A DNA stretch of 64,000 bases. Source: an uncultured Saprospiraceae bacterium. GTDB taxonomy: Bacteria > Bacteroidota > Bacteroidia > Chitinophagales > Saprospiraceae. A model generated the notes under the pieces. The model ran no database searches and was not told the origin of the DNA. It saw nothing but the letters and a program-made list of their open reading frames with translations. The position numbers were made by a program, and so were the translations under genes. Shown piece by piece: positions 54,509 to 62,852 of the stretch (positions are counted from its first letter, which is position 1; every line of letters begins with the position of its first letter). Location of the stretch: NCBI GenBank assembly GCA_937872385.1, contig CALMSO010000024.1, forward strand, positions 51,922 through 115,921, written 5' to 3'.

Positions 54509-57500
54509 ATGGCTTATAAAATTAGCATTCCTTTCTACGCTTTTCGCATTCAGTTTCAATCCGGCGACCATCTTTTAATACCTCGCTCGGACCAAGAAGT
54601 GTTGCGCATCGGCGAAAAATTTGAAATCCTGGCGGGTCAATACGCCGAAACACTACAGCAGTATGTTTTGAACAAAGGTCACTTTCAAAAGCTGCTCAAT
54701 GAATTGCTTGCCGCTGATTTTCAGCAAGATACGCTTACGGTTGATTTTCCTGCCGCTAAAGATGGAGTCAGTTATCCGGCTTTTGCACTTAGTTTCAATT
54801 ACTTTTTTCACGCGCATCCAGACGGCATGCTCGGGCTGATACCCACCCTCGGCATAGAAGTGCACAGCAAAAAACCCGAAGCGCTGAAGAACCAGCTACA
54901 AGAGGCCGTTCGCCTCAATTTCAATCGGCAAAAGCGACTCAGTGCCCTGCAAAATGTGGTGGCTACTATCTGGTACGAAGCCGTAGAAGTGCTCCGCGAA
55001 GACATGGAGCTCAAGGCCCCCACGCCAGCAGAAGTAGAGGCATTCGACAAAAACGAAGGCGTACCGCTACTCCCCAAAGCCGCGCAGGCGCTGGAGGTTA
55101 AAAAACAGGTAGCTTTTGGCATGGAAATTTGGCTCGACCAACTGACCAGAGCCTTAAACAGCTCTTTCAATCGCAGCGTATTGTTAGTAGGCCCTTCCGG
55201 GGTAGGCAAGACGGCATTGGTATGGGAGTTGGTACGCCAGCAAAAAAAGCGTCGCCTCCGCGAGCAAATCTGGGAAACGACTGCCGCCAGACTCATCCGC
55301 GCTCTTACCGACGATGGCGGTGCTTGGGAAAATAACGCCGCACTTTTCTGCCGCGAATTGGTCAACAGCGAACACATTCTTTTTATTCGCAATCTCGCAG
55401 AACTCTTTGAAGTGGGGCAATACGCGGGCAGCGACGTGAGCCTCGCCGATTTCCTACGCAACTACATCAGCCGGGGCGAGGTGGTTATCCTTTCGGAATG
55501 CTCGGAAGAAGAACTCCGGCGCATCGAATTGAGAAGCCCTAATTTTCCTGCTTTTTTTCAAATTATCCGATTGCAGGAGCCCCGCGAAGACCTCGAACAA
55601 ATCATTTTGCAAAAAGTAAACAGCTTAGCAGCAGGCAGAGCAATACACATTGACGAAAGTGCCATCCGCGAGGTGATTCGGCTCAATCGGCGCTTTGTAC
55701 CTTATGCCGGGATGCCCGGCCGCCCCATCCGTTTTCTGGAAAATATGTTGTTCAATCAGCCAAAACCCAAGCGACCAATCAGCCGAGCAGAAGTCATTGC
55801 CCATTTTTGCGAAGAAACAGGAATGCCGCCTTTCATCGTTGACCCTGACATTCCGATGGACCCCGAAGCCGTGCAGCAACAATTCAACGCCAGTGTTTTC
55901 GGGCAACCCAAGGCTATTGAGGGGATCGTCAATACATTGGCAGCCGTAAAAACAGCTCTGACTCCCACTGGCAAACCGGTTGCTTCTTTTCTTTTTGTGG
56001 GCCCCACTGGTGTTGGCAAAACCGAATTGGTAAAAGTCCTGACGCAGTTCATGTTTGGCAACTCGCAGCGCATGGTGCGTTTTGATATGAGCGAATATGC
56101 GGATGCGTATAATGTGCAACGACTGGCGGGTTCCGGCTATGCTAATGAAGACGGTCTGCTGACCTCAGCCGTACGGCGCGATCCTTTCTGTGTGTTGCTT
56201 TTTGATGAAATAGAAAAGGCACACAGTAGCTTTTATGATTTGCTGTTGCCCATCCTCGACGAAGGGCGCCTGACCGATCACCAGGGCAAGGTGGTAAATT
56301 TTTGCAGCACCATTATTATAATGACCTCCAATATCGGCGCGCAGTCCTTACAGATGAACCCCATCGGCTGGGGCCGGAAGGTGAGCGCCCCAGAGGTGAC
56401 GCACCATTTTATTAAAGCTGTGCAGGAGCACTTCCGGCCGGAGTTGTTTGCTCGGATTGATCAGGTAATACCTTTTGAGCCGCTCGACCAGCCAACCATT
56501 CGCTACGTGGTGGCACGGGAAATTGCCCTTTTCCGGCAGCGCGAAGGCGTGCGTTATCGGCGCATGGATTTGCATCTCGACCCAGCCGTCATTGATTTTT
56601 TGATGGAAAAAGGCTACCACCAGCGCTACGGGGCCCGCTACCTACAGCGCATCATCCGCGAAACCCTCACCATTCCTTTGGCCAAGGCACTCAATGCCTA
56701 CGATACGGCTGATCAGCTCTCGGTGCAGGTACACACGGACGGGCATCACCTGCGGCTACAGGTAGAGGAAGACCCCCTCGGTTTAGATCTGATGCTGGAA
56801 GAGTTGGAAAAAATAAAACAATCGAACCACGCGAGCAACCTCCGCCGCCTGATTGATAGCCTGCAAGACGGGCATTTGTATAATCAACTGCAAAGCGAAT
56901 TGCAGCAGCTTGAAGCAGAAAAAAAGCACCCGCGTTTTCAGTCCAACCCGGTAAAAGTGAATCGCTACGCCGATTTTCTCCAAATCAAGGAACAAATGGA
57001 CAACCTGCATGAGCAAATAAGCTATACTGAACAAGCCCTAAGCCTCAGCAGCCTTGGCATAACTCCCTACAATCCAAGCTTGTACGACCGAATGGAGGAA
57101 TGGCGAGCACAGTTTCAGCATAGCAAACTACAATTGTACAGCGCCCTACGCCCGGAGCATAATGTCTGCTTTTTCGCTGTTTATGGCACAGAGCTGACGC
57201 CGGTTATCAAGTTCTATCGGGAGCTTTTTGCTGCGAAAGATTTCCGGTACACCGCACAAAGCGTGTGGTTTCGAGAATCTTTTTACAATGAAATAGAGCT
57301 GACGGGCTATTATAACGAGCAAGACGAGTACGTCACTGTGCGCCAGAAACGCCGCGCTTACCTCACGCAAGATTGTGTAGGAGACGCCGCCAACTGGTTT
57401 GCCCAACCACTGCATAAAAATGACTTGCTCTGCGGCGTAGAATTTACGATTTTTGGGGCCGCTGCCTTTCTATTTCTCTTCAACGAGGCGGGGCTACAGC

Positions 57501-57745
57501 GCTGGAAATTATCCGATCAATTCGATCAAGCTTATACAATTATCGTTGATAACCAATCTTTTACTACACCTGATAATATTCACCGACGCAGCTTTTACGG
57601 TGGTCAACCCCGACGGGTGTACGATCCGCCTTCCTTCCGCGACAACCTTTACAAAATCAAACGCGAGACACGCAACCCCTTAGAGCTGCTGCTGCCGATG
57701 CTCGAAGAGCGTTTTGATATGTGCTTGGATGAAATGTTTTATTAA
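54509..57745 (+). CDS. Clp-like double AAA+ ATPase with degenerate first domain and unassigned N- and C-terminal regions
   Basis: 1078 aa. Residues 1-200 replace the usual Clp-N domain (MAYKISIPFYAFRIQFQSGD ...). D1 (about 205-415) keeps Walker A GPSGVGKT (228-235), but the Walker B site reads ILFIRNLAEL where ClpB has LFIDE, and the arginine-finger segment is SPNFPAFFQ. D2 (about 455-755) is intact: GPTGVGKTEL (498-507), LLFDEIEKAH (563-572), sensor-1 in IMTSNIGAQS, and FRPELFARID. D2 therefore probably hydrolyses ATP while D1 may only bind it. Residues about 775-1078 (YNQLQSELQQLEAEKKHPRF, VCFFAVYGTELTPVIKFYRE) include a coiled segment and an unassigned domain. No protease or T6SS genes are nearby, so a stand-alone unfoldase is inferred. 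Confidence 0.85.
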   Translation: MAYKISIPFYAFRIQFQSGDHLLIPRSDQEVLRIGEKFEILAGQYAETLQQYVLNKGHFQKLLNELLAADFQQDTLTVDFPAAKDGVSYPAFALSFNYFFHAHPDGMLGLIPTLGIEVHSKKPEALKNQLQEAVRLNFNRQKRLSALQNVVATIWYEAVEVLREDMELKAPTPAEVEAFDKNEGVPLLPKAAQALEVKKQVAFGMEIWLDQLTRALNSSFNRSVLLVGPSGVGKTALVWELVRQQKKRRLREQIWETTAARLIRALTDDGGAWENNAALFCRELVNSEHILFIRNLAELFEVGQYAGSDVSLADFLRNYISRGEVVILSECSEEELRRIELRSPNFPAFFQIIRLQEPREDLEQIILQKVNSLAAGRAIHIDESAIREVIRLNRRFVPYAGMPGRPIRFLENMLFNQPKPKRPISRAEVIAHFCEETGMPPFIVDPDIPMDPEAVQQQFNASVFGQPKAIEGIVNTLAAVKTALTPTGKPVASFLFVGPTGVGKTELVKVLTQFMFGNSQRMVRFDMSEYADAYNVQRLAGSGYANEDGLLTSAVRRDPFCVLLFDEIEKAHSSFYDLLLPILDEGRLTDHQGKVVNFCSTIIIMTSNIGAQSLQMNPIGWGRKVSAPEVTHHFIKAVQEHFRPELFARIDQVIPFEPLDQPTIRYVVAREIALFRQREGVRYRRMDLHLDPAVIDFLMEKGYHQRYGARYLQRIIRETLTIPLAKALNAYDTADQLSVQVHTDGHHLRLQVEEDPLGLDLMLEELEKIKQSNHASNLRRLIDSLQDGHLYNQLQSELQQLEAEKKHPRFQSNPVKVNRYADFLQIKEQMDNLHEQISYTEQALSLSSLGITPYNPSLYDRMEEWRAQFQHSKLQLYSALRPEHNVCFFAVYGTELTPVIKFYRELFAAKDFRYTAQSVWFRESFYNEIELTGYYNEQDEYVTVRQKRRAYLTQDCVGDAANWFAQPLHKNDLLCGVEFTIFGAAAFLFLFNEAGLQRWKLSDQFDQAYTIIVDNQSFTTPDNIHRRSFYGGQPRRVYDPPSFRDNLYKIKRETRNPLELLLPMLEERFDMCLDEMFY

Positions 57746-57797
57746 CTTTATGATAATGAAAAATTATAACCCATTCAATAATGAGTGACAAAGCTTA

Positions 57798-59195
57798 TTA
57801 CAAACGCTTTAAATATTCTATCACCGCTTTTCGTTCCGCTTTACTAAGCTTATCGCCAAAATAATGTCCCGCATTACTATACGCTGGCAGCGTAGCATCA
57901 TAAGTCCATTTACCACCGGGCTTATCTTTTATGATGTATTTCCAGCCGATTTTATTATCATCATAATCTGCGCTGTTGCCGCTGCGTTGCCAATAAACAG
58001 GGCGCTGCGCGCTATCAAGCAAGTCTTCTAACGTAGGTACTGAGCCATTATGTAAATAAGGCGCCGTAGCCCAAATGCCATCTAAAGGCGGAGCAATGTA
58101 GCCGGGCGTCATATCAAACCACGAGCGCGGCTCGGACAAAGCAAACCAGCTATTATTATACCAATTGGCTATGCCCGAAGCATTGGCATAATAAGCGTAC
58201 ATCGGGTCGGTTTTTATTACATCTAATGCAATAACTTTATTCGGATACGTCCAATTTGTATCATATGTGCCATGACATTTACTGCAATGCGCCTCAAATA
58301 TAATTTTGCCTTCGGCAGCCAGCGCTTCGTCAATGGGGCCGGGGTATTTCGGTGGCTCCAAGCTATGCAGCCATGCCAGCACGTCTCGGAAGTTATTTAC
58401 TGCTTGTCGTGCCGCCGTGCTATCGGGTATGCCCAGCACCGAAGCTTGAAATAATAACTTAGTAAAATCGCCGCGGCCACCACCATTATAATATAATCCA
58501 TTCTTTTTCTTTACATGCCAAAGCGGCGGCACATCGGTAGCCACCGGATAATCGGCGATGGTATAATTAGGCTCAGCTCGCCAGGTCAAATCTACTGGGT
58601 CGCGGTGCATCATACAAGCTTCTGCGAGCCGGAACGCAGGGTTCGCGCCTTGTTGATTGAGGTGAATATGCGGCGCCATCGCGCGCGAATAATTACCAAA
58701 ATCTTGAAAAGCTTGCCATTCGGGTGATGATTTTTTATATTTCAAATCCATGCCGACATAAACGGCTTTTACAAAGGTCTTCATGCTTTTCGTATAATCC
58801 GAAAAACTATTGCCCAAGCCCGGTAATATATTTCCATTTACTTCGCCCGCGTGGCAGGCAAAACAATTGCCATTCATTACTTTCACGCCATTGGCCGCCT
58901 CGAAAACCGTAGTCGCAAAGGGCATATTGGCATTTGAGCCAGTGCGCTGGAAAACCGTGTCCCGGCTTTTAGCAAAACGTTTTTGCACCATAGTAAATGG
59001 AATACCCGTGCCGATATAATTACCGTAAATTAAATAATCCAGCCCGGCTTGTGGGTCGCCGTCCAACGGCTGGGGCGTAGCAGGCACCTCAAAGGATTTC
59101 CACTCGCCGGTAGCCGCAGGCTTAGGTAGCTCCCGATAACGATGGCAAGCAATAAACACTGTTAATAAAGCGATTACAAATATAGTTTTTTTCAT
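57798..59195 (-). CDS. Dihaem c-type cytochrome lipoprotein
   Basis: 465 aa. The N-terminus MKKTIFVIALLTVFIAC has a lipobox with Cys17. Two covalent haem sites are present: CFACH (111-115) and CSKCH (304-308). YIAPPLDGIWATAPYLHNGS and VPTLEDLLDSAQRP late in the protein are typical of dihaem cytochrome-peroxidase/RoxA-like proteins, where a Met or His near them ligates the second haem. It may carry electrons or act as a peroxidase/oxygenase in the envelope; the reaction is not deducible. It is transcribed alone and convergent with the AAA+ gene. Confidence 0.88.
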   Translation of the reverse strand: MKKTIFVIALLTVFIACHRYRELPKPAATGEWKSFEVPATPQPLDGDPQAGLDYLIYGNYIGTGIPFTMVQKRFAKSRDTVFQRTGSNANMPFATTVFEAANGVKVMNGNCFACHAGEVNGNILPGLGNSFSDYTKSMKTFVKAVYVGMDLKYKKSSPEWQAFQDFGNYSRAMAPHIHLNQQGANPAFRLAEACMMHRDPVDLTWRAEPNYTIADYPVATDVPPLWHVKKKNGLYYNGGGRGDFTKLLFQASVLGIPDSTAARQAVNNFRDVLAWLHSLEPPKYPGPIDEALAAEGKIIFEAHCSKCHGTYDTNWTYPNKVIALDVIKTDPMYAYYANASGIANWYNNSWFALSEPRSWFDMTPGYIAPPLDGIWATAPYLHNGSVPTLEDLLDSAQRPVYWQRSGNSADYDDNKIGWKYIIKDKPGGKWTYDATLPAYSNAGHYFGDKLSKAERKAVIEYLKRL

Positions 59196-59507
59196 TATTT
59201 TTATTTTGTCGCCAAAAAGTTGAGCTAATGCCCCACTCTATTAGTTTCTACCCTAACATTCTTGTTGTAAAGTTGTTCTTAATAAATAACATTTATTCCA
59301 TGGCACAACTCGTTCGGCGCGTATGTAAACTGAATATTAATTTTGTGTAAATTTTTTGCACAATGCTTGACTTGTATTATTATTATTATTATTATTATTA
59401 TTGCATTATTCAACTCATAACAAATAAAATACATTCTTTTGAGGCTTGCCGCAATGGTAAAGTTGTTCATGTAACTTATTATTTCTTAACTTAATAAATT
59501 TATTGTC
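59196..59507 (+). other. 312-nt divergent interval with the ATT microsatellite
   Basis: It holds a (ATT)9 tract at 59376-59402 and about 100 nt that is identical before the second copy of the peptide gene. A full TAnnTTTG/TTG promoter is not evident; CATTCTTTTGAGGC is the closest match. Confidence 0.5.
59376..59402 (+). repeat. ATT microsatellite, nine units
   Basis: (ATT)9 lies 105 nt upstream of the first peptide gene. The equivalent tract in the second unit has four units. Confidence 0.95.
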
Positions 59508-59696
59508 ATGAAAAAAATTTTGGTATCTTTTGTCTTGAGTGCTGTTTTAATGGTGCCTTTTCAGGCGTTTGCCGAGCATGGTACTTTGATGGGTAACGCA
59601 AATGGCGACAAATATTGCTGCTGTCCAGGTACAAACGATTGCTTCGCTTCAGCTTGCCCGGATTCTTACTGTGAAGATGAGTATGACAATGGATAG
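59508..59696 (+). CDS. Secreted Cys-rich small peptide, copy 1
   Basis: 62 aa. Signal peptide MKKILVSFVLSAVLMVPFQA then FA, with cleavage likely before EHGTLMGNANGD. The mature peptide of about 40 residues holds six Cys (KYCCCPGTNDC, SACPDSYCED) and an acidic end EDEYDNG. The pairing of a short Cys-rich secreted peptide with a beta-propeller lipoprotein is reminiscent of NVEALA-type peptides next to BF3164-like lipoproteins in Bacteroides, but the NVEALA motif itself is absent. The role is unknown; it may be a ligand, substrate or regulator of the propeller. A hairpin between the two genes could make the peptide mRNA more abundant. Confidence 0.75.
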   Translation: MKKILVSFVLSAVLMVPFQAFAEHGTLMGNANGDKYCCCPGTNDCFASACPDSYCEDEYDNG

Positions 59697-59735
59697 CATT
59701 TGGCTATTCTACTGAATTGAATGGATTTTAAATCA

Positions 59736-59778
59736 GGGGCGCTTGCTCGACTCTAATCATGTAGAGACCAAGCGTCCC
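59736..59778 (+). terminator. Hairpin between peptide and propeller genes, copy 1 (possible attenuator)
   Basis: GGGGCGCTTG (59736-59745) pairs with CAAGCGTCCC (59769-59778), 10 bp with one G-U, and an inner CTCT/AGAG helix. The sequence after it, GTTTGCTATT, is only moderately T-rich, so it may be a partial terminator or an mRNA-stabilising stem. Confidence 0.6.
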
Positions 59779-59806
59779 GTTTGCTATTATAAAAAACAAT
59801 AACATT

Positions 59807-61036
59807 ATGATCAAAATTATAAAGCCCTATTATAATTACATACTGCTATTAATCGGGCTGTTAGCCGCCGCTTGCCAACCAGAAACCAACCCGACTGACA
59901 CTTCGGTAGTGGCTATTGACCCCACGCAAGCCCTGTTTAGCAAGGCTTCGACGGTGTTTTCGGACATTGAATATATTCCGCTGCTGGACTCTGCAATTGG
60001 TCGGGTACGTGATAAAGTATTACATGTCAACAACCATTACTTTGTGCAAACCGCTCGCCCTGCCTGCATCCTTATTTATGATGCAACGGGCAAGATGGCT
60101 TCACAAATTTGTCAGGGTGGGCAAGGTCACGGTAAATACCGCGGCATCACCGATTTTGTAATAGACACCAAAGATAGCACCGTTTTGATATTGAATCGGA
60201 ATATTTTTAAAATATTTCGGTACGATTTTCAGGGCAATTTTATTGCCGACTATCAAATTGCACCGGTTTATGCCTGGCGGTTTGAAATATTGGATGAAGA
60301 GCACTTTGTATTGTACTGCGGCAGTGAAATAACCGACCGCAATACTACTCGCACCGTTTTTTTTAATCATACCACCGGCGAGCTGCACGAAGCATATTTT
60401 CCAATTAAAAAACATGAGGCCCGCTACATGAACTTTTTTACTTACAACAATTTCTGGCGCCTGCCGGACGGTACCCTTTGCGCTTTTTATACCCTTAATG
60501 ATACTATTTATGCAATCAGCCGGGACGAGTGCCGCCCGCATCGTATCATAGATTTTGGTAAATATGCCATTACTGATGATTTCCTTGCCCGACCTCACAA
60601 TGATGTAATGGATTTTTTTAGCAACCTACGCAAGCCAGGTAATGATTTTGCTGGGCGTATGATTAGCTATCATGAAACCGACACTTACCTTAGCTTTATT
60701 TTCGAGCACCGTGGGCGGCTTCCCTTATTATTATATGACAAACAAGCCCGGCGCTACCAGCTTTCGGCGCGCCTGCTTGATGATATGGGCCTGCCGGGAC
60801 TCCCCTTATACGACCACGCCGATAAAGGCCCAAAAGGCGTCACCAGCGATAATCGCTTGATTTTCAGCCTCGACGCTGAATATATCCGCGCGCATATAGA
60901 CTCGGTGAAGCAGGTATCCGCACCGGAGGCCTGGGCAAAACTACAACAGGAATACCCTCAGTGGAGGCACCTCAACGAAACTATAGACATCAGCAGTAAC
61001 CCCGTGCTAATAGTAGCAAAAGTAAAGGAATTGTAA
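59807..61036 (+). CDS. 6-bladed beta-propeller lipoprotein, copy 1
   Basis: 409 aa. Signal/lipobox MIKIIKPYYNYILLLIGLLA then AAC, with Cys23 as the lipidation site. Repeated blade-like units are visible: FSDIEYIPLLDS, YHGITD-type stretch KYRGITDFVIDTKDSTVLIL, FRYDFQGNFIADYQI, FEILDEEHFVLYC, NTTRTVFFNHTTGELHEAYF. This is the layout of Bacteroidota 6-bladed beta-propeller (BF3164/DUF5128-like) lipoproteins, whose roles are mostly unknown. It is preceded by the Cys-rich peptide gene. It is about 85-90% identical to the copy at 61501 by eye, with identical ends. Confidence 0.85.
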   Translation: MIKIIKPYYNYILLLIGLLAAACQPETNPTDTSVVAIDPTQALFSKASTVFSDIEYIPLLDSAIGRVRDKVLHVNNHYFVQTARPACILIYDATGKMASQICQGGQGHGKYRGITDFVIDTKDSTVLILNRNIFKIFRYDFQGNFIADYQIAPVYAWRFEILDEEHFVLYCGSEITDRNTTRTVFFNHTTGELHEAYFPIKKHEARYMNFFTYNNFWRLPDGTLCAFYTLNDTIYAISRDECRPHRIIDFGKYAITDDFLARPHNDVMDFFSNLRKPGNDFAGRMISYHETDTYLSFIFEHRGRLPLLLYDKQARRYQLSARLLDDMGLPGLPLYDHADKGPKGVTSDNRLIFSLDAEYIRAHIDSVKQVSAPEAWAKLQQEYPQWRHLNETIDISSNPVLIVAKVKEL

Positions 61037-61084
61037 ATTTAATATTAATTTTTTTGTGAATTTTTATTACCCCTCTTGACTTGT

Positions 61085-61096
61085 ATTATTATTATT
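61085..61096 (+). repeat. ATT microsatellite, four units
   Basis: (ATT)4 at the position equivalent to the (ATT)9 tract of unit 1, in an otherwise identical leader. The length difference shows slippage since the duplication or conversion. Confidence 0.95.
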
Positions 61097-61201
61097 GCAT
61101 TATTCAACTCATAACAAATAAAATACATTCTTTTGAGGCTTGCCGCAATGGTAAAGTTGTTCATGTAACTTATTATTTCTTAACTTAATAAATTTATTGT
61201 C

Positions 61202-61390
61202 ATGAAAAAAATTTTGGTATCTTTTGTCTTGAGTGCTGTTTTAATGGTGCCTTTTCAGGCGTTTGCCGAGCATGGTACTTTGATGGGTAACGCAAATGGC
61301 GACAAATATTGCTGCTGTCCAGGTACAAACGATTGCTTCGCTTCAGCTTGCCCGGATTCTTACTGTGAAGATGAGTATGACAATGGATAG
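61202..61390 (+). CDS. Secreted Cys-rich small peptide, copy 2 (identical to copy 1)
   Basis: 62 aa. Every base matches the first copy as far as I can see, as does the 110-nt spacer after it, although the linked propeller gene has diverged. This argues for gene conversion or very recent duplication combined with diversifying change of the partner. Mature features are the same: six Cys, acidic tail, no membrane anchor after cleavage. Confidence 0.75.
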   Translation: MKKILVSFVLSAVLMVPFQAFAEHGTLMGNANGDKYCCCPGTNDCFASACPDSYCEDEYDNG

Positions 61391-61429
61391 CATTTGGCTA
61401 TTCTACTGAATTGAATGGATTTTAAATCA

Positions 61430-61472
61430 GGGGCGCTTGCTCGACTCTAATCATGTAGAGACCAAGCGTCCC
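61430..61472 (+). terminator. Hairpin between peptide and propeller genes, copy 2 (possible attenuator)
   Basis: Identical to the hairpin at 59736-59778. Its conservation in both units suggests it matters for expression balance, though recent duplication alone would also explain it. Confidence 0.6.
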
Positions 61473-61500
61473 GTTTGCTATTATAAAAAACAATAACATT

Positions 61501-62733
61501 ATGATCAAAATTATAAAGCCCTATTATAATTACATACTGCTATTAATCGGGCTGTTAGCCGCCGCTTGCCAACCAGAAACCAACCCGACTGACACTTCGG
61601 TAGTGGCTATTGACCCCACGCAAGCCCTGTTTAGCAAGGCTTCGACGGTGTTTTCGGATATTGAATATATTCCGCTGCTGGATACTACAATCGGTCGGAC
61701 GCAACGTAAAATATTACATGTCAACAACCATTACTTTGTGCAAACCGCTCGCCCCGCTTGCATTCTCAGGTATGATGCCAAGGGTAAGCTCGTTTCACAA
61801 ATCTGCCAGGGTGGGCAGGGCGCCGGTAAATACCGCGGCATCACCGATTTTGTAGTGGATACCAAAGATAGTACCGTTTTGATACTTACTGGAAGTCTGT
61901 TTAAAATATTTCGGTACGATTTTCAGGGCAATTTTATTGCCGATTATAAAATTACACCAGTTTCTCCATGGCGATTTGAAATATTGGATGAGGAGCACTT
62001 TGTATTGTACTGTAGCCAAATAAGTGACCGGAATACTACTCGAACCGTTTTTTTTAATCATACCACCGGCGAGCTGCACGAGGGTTATTTACCAATTAAA
62101 AGTAATGAAGCCCGTTATATGAACTTTTTGACTTACAACAACTTCTGTCGCCTGCCGGATGGTACTCTTTGCGCTTTTTACCCACTTAATGATACTATTT
62201 ATGCTATCAGCCGGGACGAGTGCCGCCCGCATCGCATCATAGATTTTGGTAAATATGCTATTACTCATGACTTCCTTGCCCAGCCTCATAAGGATGTAAG
62301 GGATTTTTTTATTAACCTGCGGAAGCCAGGTAATGATTTTGCTGGGCGTATGATCAGGTATTATGAAACGGACACCTACTTCACCTTTATTTTTGAGCAC
62401 CGCGGGCAGCTTCCCTTATTATTATATGATAAACAAACCCGACGCTACCAGCTTTCGGCCCGCCTGTTCGATGATATAAGTCTGCCGGGATTCCCTCTGT
62501 ACAACAATGATCCCGACGAAAAAGCCCCGAAAGGAGTCACAGACGATAATCGCTTGATTTTCAGTCTCGACGCTGAATATATCCGCGCCCATATAGACTC
62601 GGTGAAGCAGGTATCCGCACCGGAGGCCTGGGCAAAACTACAACAGGAATACCCTCAGTGGAGGCACCTCAACGAAACTATAAACATCAGCAGTAACCCC
62701 GTGCTAATAGTAGCAAAAGTAAAGCCTTTGTAA
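61501..62733 (+). CDS. 6-bladed beta-propeller lipoprotein, copy 2
   Basis: 410 aa. The first 61 residues are identical to copy 1 (lipobox LLAAAC). Substitutions then cluster in the blades (for example IGRTQRKILHVNNHYFVQTA versus IGRVRDKVLHVNNHYFVQTA, LILTGSLFKIFRYDF versus LILNRNIFKIFRYDF) and the C-terminal 60 residues converge again (SLDAEYIRAHIDSVKQVSAP). It is one residue longer than copy 1 overall: one codon is lost near EHFVLYC and two are gained near PLYNNDPDEKAPKG. It is probably an envelope protein facing the periplasm or cell surface. A dispersed repeat begins 6 nt after its stop. Confidence 0.85.
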   Translation: MIKIIKPYYNYILLLIGLLAAACQPETNPTDTSVVAIDPTQALFSKASTVFSDIEYIPLLDTTIGRTQRKILHVNNHYFVQTARPACILRYDAKGKLVSQICQGGQGAGKYRGITDFVVDTKDSTVLILTGSLFKIFRYDFQGNFIADYKITPVSPWRFEILDEEHFVLYCSQISDRNTTRTVFFNHTTGELHEGYLPIKSNEARYMNFLTYNNFCRLPDGTLCAFYPLNDTIYAISRDECRPHRIIDFGKYAITHDFLAQPHKDVRDFFINLRKPGNDFAGRMIRYYETDTYFTFIFEHRGQLPLLLYDKQTRRYQLSARLFDDISLPGFPLYNNDPDEKAPKGVTDDNRLIFSLDAEYIRAHIDSVKQVSAPEAWAKLQQEYPQWRHLNETINISSNPVLIVAKVKPL

Positions 62734-62738
62734 ATTAA

Positions 62739-62765
62739 ATAATGGGACATTGTTATTTGTTAATT
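62739..62765 (+). repeat. Post-stop dispersed repeat, copy 2
   Basis: Reads ATAATGGGACATTGTTATTT then GTTAATT, 6 nt after the propeller stop codon. It matches the copies at 51091-51120 (minus) and 63831-63870. Confidence 0.75.
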
Positions 62766-62852
62766 GGAATAGTTTTTATACTTTTGATAATCAATTTTTT
62801 ATGATTTTTTACCCTTAAAATAATTATGCCTTCTTACTTATCTTGAGTACGT

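Larger units (their letters stand above)
59366..62733 (+). repeat. Tandem duplication: two 'Cys-rich peptide + beta-propeller lipoprotein' units
   Basis: Unit 1 spans about 59366-61036 and unit 2 about 61075-62733, with a constant 1694-bp offset from the peptide gene onward. The leader (apart from the ATT count), peptide gene, spacer hairpin and first about 180 bp of the propeller gene are identical or nearly so. The middle of the propeller gene has diverged, and the last about 170 bp are again nearly identical. Confidence 0.95.

Noticed and set aside
54509..57745. T6SS ClpV
   Set aside because: No T6SS sheath, baseplate or membrane-complex genes are present and the N-terminal region does not look like ClpV.
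59508..59696. RiPP/bacteriocin precursor
   Set aside because: It has a Sec-type signal peptide rather than a double-glycine leader, and there is no modification enzyme or dedicated ABC exporter nearby; kept as an unclassified secreted peptide.
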